Shown piece after piece: positions 10,418 to 25,400 of a DNA stretch of 64,000 bases. Each line of letters opens with the position of its first letter. The stretch's first letter is position 1. The notes below the pieces were generated by a model. That model saw only the letters and a program-made list of their open reading frames with translations. It made no database searches and was not told the origin of the DNA. A program made the translations under genes and the position numbers. The stretch comes from Erinaceus europaeus (taxonomy: Eukaryota > Chordata > Mammalia > Eulipotyphla > Erinaceidae): assembly GCF_950295315.1 (NCBI RefSeq), contig NC_080162.1, positions 68,857,760-68,921,759 on the forward strand, read 5' to 3'.

Positions 10418-13400
10418 CTATTATGGAAAGAAAGAACATTTAATGATCAAGTCTAAAAAAAAACCCCTGATAATAAAGACTACATTTAAAAAGTAAAAAA
10501 GGGCTAGTTTTTTTTTTCTTAATTTCTTTATTAGGGAATTAATGGTTTACATTCTACAGTAAATATAATAGTTTGTACATGCGTAACATTTCTCAGTTTT
10601 CCACATAACAATACAACCCCCAACTAGGTTCTCTGTCATCCTTTTTGGACCTGTATTCTCTCCCCCACCAATCCCAGAGTCTTTTATTTTGGTGCAATAT
10701 GTATGTATGCAGACTTCCCTAGATTCCATGGTGCTACATTGTGGTGCTTGAAACATGGCTTTGCACATGGCAAGGTGTGTGCCCTACCAGGTAATCTACC
10801 TCTTAAGCCTAACAGGCTACATTTTAAGTGCACCCTTGCTGCCACCAGGTGAAGATCATTCCTACATGATCCTAACCCTGCTTATGCCAATGTGGTATAC
10901 TAAATCAACAAACTTCCGAGATCAGATGAGATTGGGCGTGTTCAGGGTGGTATGGCTGTAGACTAAATCAACAAACTAAAGATTAGAATACATGTGCAAG
11001 AAGAGCTTCTAATTCTGAGAACTCAAGTGGATGCACCTGAAAGATGCACTGGATAAGGCAAGCTGTTAAAAACTGTTAATCAAGTAGGCTATGTTAAAAG
11101 ACAAAACCCCCCCCCAAAAAAAAAAAAAACAACTAAAAAGTCTCTATACTCAGATTGCTTTGAAAATGTCTTAAAATCTTGTATATTATTTAAAAAGAAA
11201 ACCAAAGGTTGTGCTATTCAGCAAAGAAAACAACCTCCATGTTGTCCGGGAGGTGGCGCAGTGGATAAAGCACTGTATTCTCAACCACGAGGTCCTGAGT
11301 TCAATCCCTGGCAGCACATGTACCAGAGTGATGTCTTGTTCTTTCTCTCTCTGCCTATCTTTCTCATAAATAAATAAATTCTTTTAAAAACAAACAAACA
11401 AACAACCTCCATTTATGGAGCTAAACGCAAGAGGCTGGTGGTGGCTCACCAGGCTAAGCCACATAGTATGGAGCTAAACTCAAAGAAAAGGTGTTGGTCC
11501 TCAGAAGATGTAGCACAAATCATAATGAATACATACTTACATATTTCAGGAAAGTATTTAGCATGTGTATCATTTTGAAAAAAGATTTAGTTGTTACATG
11601 TTTATTATGTGCATGAGAGAGAAAAATCACATGATTCAGAGAGAGGGACAAGCCAGAATACCAGATATAATATGAGATACCATTGGACTTAAATCCAATG
11701 CTCTACCAGTTGAACCACTTCCTTGGCCAGCATGCCTATTTTAAAAGATTCTTTGGACTGGGGGTGGGGAAACAGCAGGATGGTTATACAAAGAGGCTTA
11801 AGTGTCTGAGACTCCAATTTCCCAGGTTCAGTCCCTGGCACCATCATCAGCCAGGGCTGAACAGTGCTCTGGTAAAAATGAGTGAATGAATGAATGAACG
11901 AACGAACCAACGAACGAACGAACAAGTATATTCTGTAGGCTGGCAAAGGTAGCTCACCTGGACAGTCCGCCTGCCTTGTCATATCCACAACTCAGGTTTA
12001 AGTCTGGCCCCTACTGTGCTGGAGGAAACTTTTTTATCTTTCCCTTTCTCCCTCTCTTTCTATCTGAAATTTAAGATTCCTTCACTTGATTTTGTTCACC
12101 AGTATTTAGACTGCATCAAATTAGTTTTTGTAAAATCTGTTTATTGCAGCTGTCAATTGACAATACTGTATGTTTTAGGGGTACTATTTCACACTTCCTC
12201 CTGATGTGTTACCACGTCACACCCACCAAAGGTTTTAATTAAAGAGTGAAAAGTCTACCAAAAATCAGTGCAGAATATTTTAGACTTTAAAAGTTTGAAT
12301 GTGGGGGTTGGGTGGTAGCACAGCGGGTTAAGCGCAAATGGCGTGAAGTACAAGGACTGGCGTAAGGATCCCAGTTTAAGCCCCCAGCTCCCTACCTGCA
12401 GGGAAGTTGCTTCTCAGGTAGTGAAGCAGGTCTGCAGGTATCTTTCCCTCCCCCTGTCTTCCCCTCCCCTCTCCATTTCTCTCTGTCCTACCAACAATGA
12501 CACAATAATAACTACAACAAGGGCAACAAAAGAGGAAAAGGGAAAAAGAAATCTATAAAAAAAAAGTTTTGAGTTTGACTTTTTTTTTTTCTAGCCTATA
12601 AATAAGCACAATAAAATAAACTTCTGCAAGTTCCTTCTCATTATGGTCCTTTCAGGCTGAACATACTTTTTTCCCATCTATTCTCCCCATACCTAACTTT
12701 GTTCACTGCCTTTTCCCTGAATGGCCACCCTCAGACTCCCTAGTGTCCAACACAGACCCACAGACCTCCTCCTTTCCAGAAGTTTTTCCTGTTCTTCCTA
12801 TCTGGCAGTATCTCCCCCCCCCCCCAGTATACTATCTATACTGTTCATTCCTTTCAAGTTGTACAACACATATTTATTTGACAGTAAACTTCTTAACAAG
12901 GTGGCTCAGTGGTAGGAATCACGTCTTCCATGTGTGAATCCCTGGGTTCAACTCTTGGTACCAGATGGGGGCAACAGATAAAGTATAAGTAAGAAATCAA
13001 GTGGACTCTCATGGATAACTGGTGTCTCTCTCCCCCTATACATGTACATGTAGCTCCCTCTCTGCAAAAAAATAAAACCAAACAAAAAAACAAAAGAACA
13101 AACAAACAACAACTAAACCCGTGAGGTAGCTCAGTGGAATTAGTGGTATGTGTGAGAACAAGAATTTGTTCTCTGGCATTGCATAAAGACTAAATAAAGG
13201 GGGGCCAGGTGATGGTGCACTTGCTTGAGTGCACATATTATATATAATGCACAAGAACCTGGGTTCAAGCCCCTGGTCACCACCTGTAAGGGGAAAGCTT
13301 CATGAGTGGTGAAGTAGAGCTGCAAGTGTCTTTCTGCCTCGCTCCCTCTCCATACCCCTCCCCTCTCAATTTCTGTCTCTATCCAATAATAAATAAATAA

Positions 13401-16400
13401 ATAAATAAATAATTTAAAAAAGACTAGATAAAAAGAACACCATCAATCATAAAATAAAACACACTTTACCCACTCAGTCCTCAGTAAAGACTATAAGAAC
13501 AAAGTAATTCTGGGAGTTGGGTGGTAGCACAGCGGGTTAAGTGCACTTGGCACGAAGTGCAAGGACCGGCATAAGGATCCCAGTTTGAGCCCCCAGCTCC
13601 CCACCTGCAGGGGAGTCACTTCACAGGCGGTGAAGCAGGTCTGCAGGTGTCTATCTTTTTCTCCCCTCCCCCCGTCTTCTCCTCCTTTCTCCATTTCTCT
13701 GTCCTATCCAACAACTACATCAATAACAATAATAATAACTACAACGACAATAAAAAACAACAAGGACAACAAAAGGGAATAAACAAAAATAAATAAATAA
13801 ATAATTTTTAAAAAAAAGAACAAAGTAATTCTGTTACAATAAATTATTTTGTTGATATTCTCAGAGAGTTAGTCTAAATTTAGCTTACCACAGTATTTGA
13901 AGATAAATGCTGTCAGCATAATTGAAAACTGGAGCTGCCAAAGAAGCTGCCACCAAGATTAACTGCACTGCTGTGTTTACCTAGAAAAGGAAGGAGAAGA
14001 AAAGAAAGAAAAGCTACAAATGAACAGAACCCACCAGATCTTGTTTCAAGCTCATGAGACAATGGCATTGCCCATCACACCGTAACATGCATACCTTCTG
14101 CACGACTGATACTGTGCTATCCTTATCAAAAGAAGCTGGTATTCACATTAAGGAGGTCACTAACTTCACTGATTCATCCATGTGCCTGCACAGCTGCCTT
14201 GTATAGCAAGGAGCAGGGAAACTATGAGAAGATGCCACTACTTGTATTTTCTACAGCAATTCAAAGTGTTGCAAAATTCTTTGCTTTTTTTTTTTTCCCC
14301 TCAACTATACCTTAAAATAACCCTGTTGATTAGGCAAGTAATTAAGATACATATTCATGGGTGAAAGGGTAATGAATTAAGTGACTTGCCTGCAGTCATA
14401 GCAGGTTATAGAACTGAAACTAGGAAGGAGACTTGCCTATCCTTCACTCTATGTTACCTATCAAGTCTATGAACCTAGAAGACTGAAAAGCATTAGTCTC
14501 CGTGAAGGAAATGAGTAGCTTTTGCTACTCTGAAAGACAGCATGGAGCAGAAAAAGAAAACAGCTGGGAAACTTCCTATATTCATCATGAGAAGTGTTCT
14601 GTGGAAACATGTTGAAGTACGAATCGAGGGCTAAGTGGTGGCGCATTTAGTTAAGTGCACACGTTACCGTATGCAAAGATCTGGGCTTGAACCCCTGCTC
14701 CCCATTTGCAGGGGGGAAGCTTCACGAGCATTGAAGGATGTCTGTAGGATGTCTCTCTCTCTTCCTTGCCTCTCTCAATTTTTCTATGTCCTATCACGTA
14801 ATATAGATAAGAGAAAAAAGAAAAAAAAAAGACTGGGGGTCAGGCGGTAGTGCAGCATAAGGGTCCAGCATAAGGATCCTGGTTCAAGCTCCCCACCTAC
14901 AGGGGAGTTGCTTTGCAAGCACTGAAGCATGTCTGCAAGTGTCTATCTTTCTCTCCCCCTCTCTTCTCCTCCTTTCTATCTCCATCCTATCCAACAGCAA
15001 CAATAATGGAAAAATATGGCCACCAGGAGCAGTGGATTCATACATAGTTCAGGCACTGAGTCCCAGCAATAACCCTGGAGAGAAAAAAAATAAAATAAAA
15101 TAAAAGCTGCAGGAGTGGTGGATTTGTAGTGCCAACACCAAGTCCCAGCAATAACCCTGGTAGAAAGGACAAAAAAAAAAAAAAAAAAAAAAGAATCTAT
15201 AGGTCATGTGTCCTGTGTTATCCTCTATTCTGAAGTAAAAAAACATGGGTTCCTGTTAAAAAAGACAAGCCAAAAAGAGAAGGATGACTATGGGATGATC
15301 TCACTCATGGAATGAAGTTGAGAAATAAGAACAGAAGGGAAAACACAAAGCGGAAGTTGGACTGGGTTTGTTGTATTGCACCAGGGTAAAGGACTCAGGG
15401 GTGAGGGGACTTTCAGATGCTGGTGCATGATGGTGGAGGAGGACCTAGGCTGGTGGTGGGAGTGTTTTGCAGAAAACTAAGAAATTTTACACATGTACTA
15501 GCAACTATATTTACTGTCAACCATTAATCCCTCCAGTAAGAATAAAAAAAGACAATAAAAACGTGGATTCCATTTTGTTTGAAAAAAATTATGAAAATCC
15601 TATATACAGCTTCTTGCAAGAACAATGATTGATACGTCTGTCCTGGTACCTCTTTAAGCTACTTTTTATGTGACACGATGTACACATTTCTGTACTGTCA
15701 AACAATATGAGCCACTAGAATCCAAAAAACCCTAGGTCAAAGTCCAATGCTGAGAGTCTCTAAGTATAAAAATAACCACCCCTTTTGTCCCAGAGATGAT
15801 AAGCCCACCCATTTAATTAAGCCTCTGTGACAAGAGATGGAGCAAAACAATAGTTAGACATATAAGGCTACTACAACAGAAAAGTAAACATACCTTGAGA
15901 GGTATGCTAATAGTATCCAAAACAAGATGGACAACTAAGAGTAGCAGTTACTAATGAATCAAACTTTTTCCTGCTCCTTTTAGTAATAACAGCTCTTTTT
16001 TATTACTACTTATTATGTATTTATTGGAGACAGCCAGAAATCAAGAGAGTAGGGGAAGATAAATAGAGAGAGAGAGAGAGAGAGAAAGAGATACCTGCAG
16101 CACTACTTCACCATTTGCAAAGCTTTCCCCTGCAGGTGGGGCCAGGGGCTCAAACCCCAGGTCCTTGCACATTGTGACATGTGTGCTCATCCAGGTGTGC
16201 CACCACCCAGCCCCAACAATGGTTCTTGAAAATAAAAGGTCCCAATATGATGTTTTCACCACCAGGAGGGAGTTAAGTGAAAGGAACCTTCACAGGATCT
16301 CATTCAAAGACCTGAATTCTCAGACTACCAACACGACACAGTTCCTAACCATCCAAAAAATCCATTATTTTTTGGAGGACAAAATAACCCCTGCCATCTA

Positions 16401-19400
16401 CTCTTATAGTCAATGCATTTAAATTTGTCAAATTTAAATTAAATTTTCAGCTGTTCCTAAGATTTACATTCATTATGATAAAGTTCACAAGGGAATAACT
16501 TTAAAGGAGGTTGTGTCTCTTACCTTGCTGATGAAAGTTGGTTTTAATCTAGCAGTGGCATAGCAAGGATTGAAATACTTAGAAAGTGTTCGCTAGCAGA
16601 GAAAAAAGATAAGTTTATTCAACTTATGCTTTAACAAATATTTTGTTACTATATGCAGGTAACTTTCTGAGTGTTCACCATATGCCTGGTTCTATGTTAA
16701 AAAGTCCTTAATCAGGAGGTGGGCAGTAGCACAGCGGGTTAAGTGCAGGTGATGCAAAGCACAAGGACCAGCATAAGGATCCTGGTTGGAGCCCCTGGCT
16801 CCCCACCTGCAGGGGGGCGGTCACTTGACAGACGGTGAAGCAGGTCTGCAGGTTTCTTTCTCTCCCCGTCTTCCCCTCCTTGCTCCATTTCTCTCTGTCC
16901 TAGTCAACAATGACGACATCAACAACAACAATAATAAATTAATAAATATATATATTTTAAAATATTTATTCCCTTTTGTTGCCCTTGTTGTTTTATTGTT
17001 GTTACTCTTATTGTTGTCGTTGTTGTATAGGACAGAGAGAAATGGAGAGAGGAGGGGAAGACAGAGAGGGGGAGAGAAAAGTAGACACCTGCAGACCTGC
17101 TTCATCACCTGTGAAGGGACTTCCCCGCAGGTGGGGAGCCGGGGAATCGAACTGGGATCCTTGTGCTGATCCTTGGGCTTTGAGACATGTGCGCTTAACC
17201 CGCTGTGCTACTGCCCGACTCCTATAAATATGTATTTTTTAAAAGTCCTTAATCTACATCTTCCTGTACAAGATTTACATTCATTATACATCATTTATTT
17301 AGGTTACTAAATATAATTTATAGATTGGTTTCTTAATTTATTTTATTTATTGGATAAAGCCAGAGAGAAACTGAGGGGGTAGGAGAGAGGAGAGATAAGA
17401 GACACACCTGTAGCACTGTTTCACTGCTTGTGAAGCTTTCTTTCTGCAGGTGGGGACTGGGGAGCTTGAATCCAAATCTTTGCATATTGTAACATGTACA
17501 CTCAACTGGGTGAGCTACTACCAGGTCCCTGGTTCCTTAATTTCTCTAAAGTTCTAGATATCATAGTTTGATTATATCTTTTTTACTAAACTAAAAAAAA
17601 AAAGCAACAGCAAAAAGCCTTGAAACTACCTAGGCACTATTATTTTTAAAAATTTATTTATTTATTAATGAGAGGGACAGGAGAGAGAGAAAGAACCAGA
17701 CATCACTCTGGTACATGTGTTGCCAGGGATTGAACTCAGGACCTCATGCCTGAGAAACCAACATTTTATCCACTGAGCCACCTCCTGGACCACCCTAGGC
17801 ACTATTATTTTTACAGACAAGTAACCAAGTTAGCAAAATGCTGTTTTCACTGGGGTTAATTTGTTATGTTCATACACTCAGAGACTTTGTAGAACCCATG
17901 AACAAATGTGTAAACAAACCATTCCATACTCATACAACTGTGGGTATTTGTTGGGTATCTGCTTTTTTTGTTTATTTGTTTGTTTTGGTGAAGCTGAGAT
18001 CATGGCAAGATATATGCCCTACCCAGAAGTCTCTCTGATCCTAGAACCGATTAAAATGGCCAGTTCTAGACAATCCACTGGAGTGGCTAAATTAGATAGA
18101 AGCTTCAGTTATGAAAAAAAAACAAAACACAAAAAGTTCAATAGTATTTGCTTCCAGGGATAAGCTAGATAGTCTCTCTGGCTTTTATGTGCTTTTATTT
18201 TTAAATTATTTATGATTGGCCAGAGAAAGAAACATTGAGAAGGGACAGGAAGGGAGAGAGGGACACAGAGAGACCCCTGCAGCCCTGTTTCCCCAGTCAT
18301 GAAGCTTTCTTTCCCCCTCCTGCAGGTGGGGACCAGGGGCTTGAACATAGGTCCTTGTGCTCTGTAATGTGAGCACTTAACCAGGTGTGCTGCCACCACC
18401 TTGGCCCCTTATGTGCTCTTAAGTGAGCTTAATCCCAAGATTTTACTCACGTGCTGTACTGCTGAGCTGCCTGCTTCTCTAGCTTAACCTCTATTTACTA
18501 TTTTTAAAACATTTTTATTTATAATAAACATGAGAATATGAAGGCTGGAGGAAGAGAGAAAATGAACTAAAGCATCACTCTGGCACATGTGATGCAGGGG
18601 GATCAAACCAGGGACCTTATGCTTGAGAGTCTTAACACTTTACCCACTGTACCAACTCCTGGGCCACTATATTCGCTATTTTTCTTTACCAGAGCACTGC
18701 TCAGCTCTGGCTTATGGTGGTGGAGGGGACTAAAGCTGGTACTTTGGAGCCTCAGGCATGAGAGTCTCTGCATAACCAGTATGCTATCTTCCCTGCCCCT
18801 CACTATTTTTTAATGAGTGTGCAAAGCACTCTTCTGCTATCCAAGGGGCTCCCATGTATGTAAGGCAGGCACCCAAAATATGTCTTCTTAAAAATAAATT
18901 TTCTGAACAAAGGAGATAGATCAAAGGGCTGGGTGCCTGCATTAGCATATAAGTGACCCAGGCTTGAGCCCTGGCATCACATGCTATGAGAATGGAAGAA
19001 GCTGCAGTACTGTGATACTTCTCCCCCTCTTTACTCTGTTTCTCAATCTGAGTAAGAAAATGACTTGGAATGGTAAATGATGCATCCTAGTAGGCGAGTT
19101 TCACCACAAAAACAAACAAAAACATAACTCATGTAACACAGTGATTCTAACAGCAGAATAACAATTAGACTTTTTTTTTTAATTCTCAACAACAGGATCC
19201 AAAACATCCATAAATTCTCATACAATATTCTTAGTATATAACACAATGATCTTTTTTTTTGGTCTTAAGTTGTATGGCTAGTCAAGATAAAACAAAACAA
19301 CTCACCGGTGTTGGAAGAGTTTGATATCTGACATAAAAAACAGCAGCAATCAACATGACATCTCTTGAAATTATCATATAAGTAAGTGGAACTGAAAATA

Positions 19401-22400
19401 AAATATAAAGTAATTTTGATTGAGTTTTTGAAAATTACAGAGGCACTGCAAATATAATGAAGTTGTATTTATATACATATGTAAAAATTCTATAATTCAT
19501 ACTTACTGATGAGTTAGGGTCCTTACAAGTGAGCCCCTGATTTGTTATGCTCTTTAACTTACTCTTATAACACAGGAAAGGAGGGGCCAGGCAGTGGTGT
19601 ACCTAGTTAAGTGCACACATTACAGCGCATAAGTACCCAGGTTCAAGTCTCTGCTTCCTACCTGCAGGAGGAAAGCCTCACAAATGTTGAAGCAGGGCTG
19701 CAGGTGTCTCTGTCTCTTTCCCTCTCAATTTCTCTCTGTTCCTATCTAATAACAAATAAAATATATATATATATATAAAAACCGCAGGAAAGAATATAGC
19801 ATTTCCAAGTCTAGTTCTGTTGATTCTCTCACCTTCTTTTCTTAAATGTTTTAAACTACAATCAGTGCCACACCCATTATCTCTTTTTGTTATTTCTCAG
19901 CTTTGTGAGTTCAGAAATTCATATTGATCACTATAATCCCAATGACTATATGGAATGAAATGGTAAAGAGTTCAGAAAAGATGTCAGGGGACTTCAACAA
20001 TCCAGGAGTCTCAGGTGCTCTGAGGGCTTGCTTCTGCATTCTAGAATATTTTATGAACAGTAAAATTTGCAGGTGTATCACTTGTGGGGAAAGAATTTTA
20101 ATTCTTGTCCTGCCAGTCCAGTTCCTATCCAAGCAACTGCACATTTTTTTTACTGCCTCATCCAATGAATTCTAATTAAAAATGAATTAAGCTTCTCTTT
20201 GTAATTTATCACTTTATTGAGGGGGTGCTGTCAGGACTGGTGTTGTCAAGAGTATATTTCCATATTTCCCTAAGATAGGTGTCTACAGACCTCACCCTCT
20301 CCACCAAACTGTCCTGATCCACCTTAGGGCTAATTAAACTTTTCTTTCTTTTTTTAAATGGTTGCTTTCTTTTTTTAAAAAATATATTTATTTATTTATT
20401 TATTCTTATGTTGCTCTTGTTTTATTGTGTAGTTATTACTGTTGTCGTCATTGTTGGATAGGACAGAGAGAAGTGGAGAGAGGAGGGGAAGACAGAGAGG
20501 GGGAGAGAAAGATAGACACCTGCAGACCTGCTTCACCGCCTGTGAAGCGACTCCCCTGCTTGGTGGGGAGCCGGGGGCTTGAACTGGGATCTTTATGCCG
20601 GTCCTTGCGCTTTGCGCCACCTGCGCTTAACCTAATTAAACTTTTCAAATAACTTTCTCATTTTCCTCCAATAGCACAACATGACCCCACTGTCAGAGCT
20701 AACAGAATATTTTTAAATGGATACTCATGAGATTTCTTTTTCCTTTGTCATATGAAGTTTAGGAGGGCAGAGGACTTACTTCATTTTACATTTTTGTGTA
20801 CTACAGGAAGTTTTAACCATGGATATAGTCTTTATCAAAAAAATTTTTTTTTAAAAATCTTCCTTTTTAAATTAATTTTTATATTTATTTACATATTTTT
20901 ATTTATTTATTTTCCCTTTTCTTGCCCCTTTTTTAAAAAAAAATTGTTGTAGTTATTACTGTTGTTGTTATTGATGTTGTCATTGTTAGATAGGACAGAA
21001 AGAAATGGAGAGAGGAGGGGAAGACAGAGAGGGGGAGAGAAAGACAGACAACTGCAGACCTGCTTCACTGCCTGTGAAGCGACTCTGCTGCAGGTGGGGA
21101 GCCTGGGCTCGAACCAGGATCCTTACATAGGTCCTTGCGCTTTGTGCTATGTGCGCTTAACCCCTTGCGCTACTGCCTGACTCCCAAATATCTTTTTAAG
21201 GGGAAAAATCCCAAGGCTAACAATTCAAAGCATACAAATTATTAAAAGATCATGTGTATTCCCAAACAACTTTTCTATGAATTACTTTCATAGCAATATT
21301 TACATCCTCTCCATCTGACATTCTATTGGTTCTGTAATTTGAAAAAATCTCACTAATTAATTACAGATTTAAAATTCAAATCTCGGGATCGGGGGATAGC
21401 ATAATGATTATGCAAAAAGACTTTCATGCTTGAGACTCTAAAGTCCCAGATTCCCACCACCACCATAACACAGAGATGAACAGTGGTGCTCTGGTAAAAA
21501 CAAACAAAGAAACCAACAAAACCAACTCTCCTAGCAATATATTATGACATGTTGGCCCCTGCTCCAATCCTAACAAGATTATCCCAGAGAACATGCTTAT
21601 CTGCTCATGATGGCATTTGTAACACAAAGCAAACACCTATAAGCCAAGTAATAAAGCATGTATGTAAGCCATAATTAGGAACATATATGCTCATAAAAAT
21701 TCTTTAAAAATTTTTTTGGTATTATCTTTATTTATTTATTGGAATAGACAGCCAGAAATTGAGAGGGGAAAGGGTGCTAAGAGAGGGAGAGAGACAGAGA
21801 AACACCTGCAACACTGCTTCACCATTTGCAAAGCTTTCCCCCTGCAGGTGGGAACTGAGGGCTCAAACCCAGATCCTTGTGCATTGTAACATATTCTGTC
21901 AACCAGGTATGCCACAACCCAGCCCCCTTAGAAAACTTCTCTCTAGCAATTATAGGAGCAAAATCTAACCACCACATTTTAGAATGAAGCAAATTACGTA
22001 CATGATTTTAAACTATGTTTCATCCTCAATGGGGAAAATATGACTTAGTCATAAATCATAAGAGTTTTCTGTAGAAGAGATGAGGCAATTCAATATAATA
22101 CAAAAACTTGAGTCCTATTGATACTGTTTACTAAAATTATCACTTATGAGCATCTGGCATTGTTTTAAAGCATTTCATACATATATAATTTAATCTAGGG
22201 GCCAGGTGGTGGTGCACCAGGTTGAGCAACATGTTACAGTGCAAAAGGACCAGGGTTCGAGCCCCTGGCCCCCACCTGCGGGGGAAAGCTTTGCGAGTGG
22301 TGAAGCAGGGCTGCAGGTGTCTCTCTATCTCCTCCTTCCCTCTCAATTTCTGGCTGTTTCTATCCAATAAATAAAGATAATAAAAAAAAAAATTTTTTAA

Positions 22401-25400
22401 ATAATTTAATCTATATACAAACTTCATAGAGATCATTATTATCTCTGTCTTAACAATGAGGGAAAGCATGTCTCAGGCAGGTTACACAATCTTGCCAAGA
22501 CCACCTGTTAGTAAATGGTCCATCCAGGACAGAAATCTATGTCTATGGAATTCACGGCCTATCCTCTGAGCATATGGTATTAGGGACCAGTTCAGTAGAG
22601 TAACTAGTAGTTTAGCATCTCTAGACTCAGTTTACCATCTATAACAGTCTGGTGGAGGACAGGACTATTAACAAAATCAACAGTTCCCAAAATTTACTGC
22701 CTGTTACAGGATCACCTCAAGAGAGCTCTGTAAAAGCACAGGTGAAAGTTAGGGGGATGGCATGTACGATCAGACTGGGCCCTTGATGCACAAAAGTATC
22801 GGCAAGCTCTCTATCAACTGACAGATGAGTTACAGGCTTTTACTTTGGCACACAATTTTATTCACTCATTCAAATTAGATAGTGACAGAAACTGAGAGAG
22901 AAGGAAGAGATAAAGAGGGAGAGAGAAAGAGAGACAACTGTAGGACTGATTCATGGCATTCTTCCTGCAGATGGGGACCAGGGGCTTGAACCTGCTTCAC
23001 CTCTTGTGAAGTGACTCCCCTACAGAATTATTTTTTATAAAAAAGAAATGACAGAGCGCAAGGACCGGCTTAAGGATCCTGGTTCGAGCACCCAGCTCCC
23101 TACCTGCAGAGGAGTCCCTTCACAGGCGGTGAAGCAGGTCTGCAGGTGTCTTTCTCTCCCCGTCTTCCCCTCTTCTCTCCATTTCTCTCTGTCCTATCTA
23201 ACAATAACAGCCTCAATAACAACAACAATAAAGAATAAGGGCAACACAAGGGAAAATAAATAAATTCAAAAAAAAAAAAAAGAAAAAGGGAGTCGGGCAG
23301 TAGCGCAGTGGGTTAAGCGCAGGTGGCGCAAAGCTCAAGGACCGGCGTAAGGATCCTGGTTCCAGCCCCCAGCTCCCCACCTGCAGGGGAGTCGCTTCAC
23401 AGGCGGTGAAGCAGGTCTGCAGGTGTCTACCTTCCTCTCCCCCTCCTCTCTCTGTCCTATCCAACAACGTCACCAGTAACAAGAACAGTAATAACCACAA
23501 CAACAATAAAACAACAAGGGCAACAAAAGGGAATAAATAAATAAATATTAAAAAAAAAAAAAGAAAAAAGAAATGACAGGAAACACAAAGTAAAACTTAT
23601 ACTGGGTTTGGGGTACTGCACCAAAGGACTCTGGGGTAGTGGGGGTTTTCAGGTCCTGGTGCATTACGGTGAAGGAAGACCAAAGCTGGGGCTGAAAGTA
23701 TTTTACAGAAAGCTGAAAAATTTTCCACATGCACCATCAACTCAATTTACTGTTAACTAAACCATTAATCGCCCCAATAAAGAAAAAGAAAGAACAAAAT
23801 AAAGGCACCGGAAATTTAGGGCCATGTCTTATCCCTGTTTACCCTAGAGGAATAAATAAATTCACTAATGCCTAGGGAGTACTCAGTAGACATTATGTAC
23901 CTCACTAAAATATGAGTGAGCAGTAAAAGTTCACCAGATATTGTTGTAAAGGCTCCCTCATTCAGGAAAGACCAAAACAGATTTTAAAAATGAGTTTCAA
24001 AACTAGCAGTTACCCCCTAAAAAAATAATCCTAATAAATAATAGGTGATAAAATAGATAGAAGTATCATACTGAATGGTGACTCTCATCTATGATATAAG
24101 AAAAAAATTTTTCTTTTTTTAAATACACAAAACAAGAGCTCCTAGAGGGATGGGGGAGATAGCAGTATGGGGGCTGGGGAGACAGTATAGTGGTTATACA
24201 AAAAGACTTTCATTTCTGAGGCTCCAATGTCCCAAGTTCAATCCCCAGTATCACAAGTCAGAGCTAGCAGTGCTCTCGTTTTTCTCTCTTTCTCGTTAAA
24301 ATAAATAAAACGTAAAGGAAGAACTCCTAAGAATGAAAAGAGATGGCAATAAAAATATTAGGACTCGGACATGGCGCAGTGAATTTAGCGTTGACCCCTC
24401 AAGCATGAGGTCCCCAGTTTGATCTCCAGCATTGCATGTGCCAGGTGCTCTTCCTCCTTTTTCCCTCTTTCTCTCATGAATAACTTTAAAAAATGCCAAT
24501 GGGTATATAAATGATAAATTTGGGGACACCTTCCATAAAAAGAAAAGACAAAGTTTTAAAAAGAAAAGACAAAGTTTTAAATGAATAAAATAGGACAGAG
24601 AAAAGATAAAGGCAACAGAGTAGGAAATTATCAAATATAATCTCATATATAAAACTGAAGTGTAAGTTTTCAGATTAAAGATGTCTACTTAGTATCCAGC
24701 AGCATTATAAGAAACTCAAACTAAATTCCAGTAGGTTCCAGAACACATAGTATTTCTATTCCTTTAAATATTTCAAAACTATAAGGATAATAAAAAGATC
24801 ATGTGGGGGCAGGCAGTGGCACATATATTAGTGTGCAAGGACCCAGGTTCAAACCCCTGGTCCCCACATGCAGGGGGAAAGCTTCATGAGTGATGAAGCA
24901 GGTCTGTAGGTCTCTCTCTCTCTCTCTCTCCTTCTCACTCTCTCCCCCTCCTCTCTCAAACTCTCTCTCTCTCCAATAATAAATCATTACAAAATGTTAA
25001 AAAAAAAAACTTCATTCCAAAAGATCACAGGGATCAGTTTACAAAATAATTCAGAACATTCTAACTATAATTATGAGAACAGCAAAACAAACACTATATA
25101 AAACTTTCAAACACTAGTATAAGAGAAAACAAGTATATAATTAAACATACATGCAAGGGCATAGGAGATAGTAATGATTGTGCAAAAAGACTTTCAAGTC
25201 TGTGCCTCCAAAGCCCCAGGTTCAATCCCCAACATTACTATAAGCCAGAGCTGAGTAGTGTTCTGATAAAAGAGAAATAAATAAATAAAATACATGCAGA
25301 TTGTGGCTGAGGAAGTAGCTCAACTGGTAGGGCATCAGACTTTCATGCCTGAAGTGCTGAGTTCAAGCTCTGTACTGCATGTATCAAAGTGGTGCTGTGA

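Noticed and set aside
11935..13200. tRNA-like boxes suggesting real tRNA genes
   Set aside because: No full cloverleaf or anticodon stem; A and B boxes belong to old SINEs with A-rich tails.
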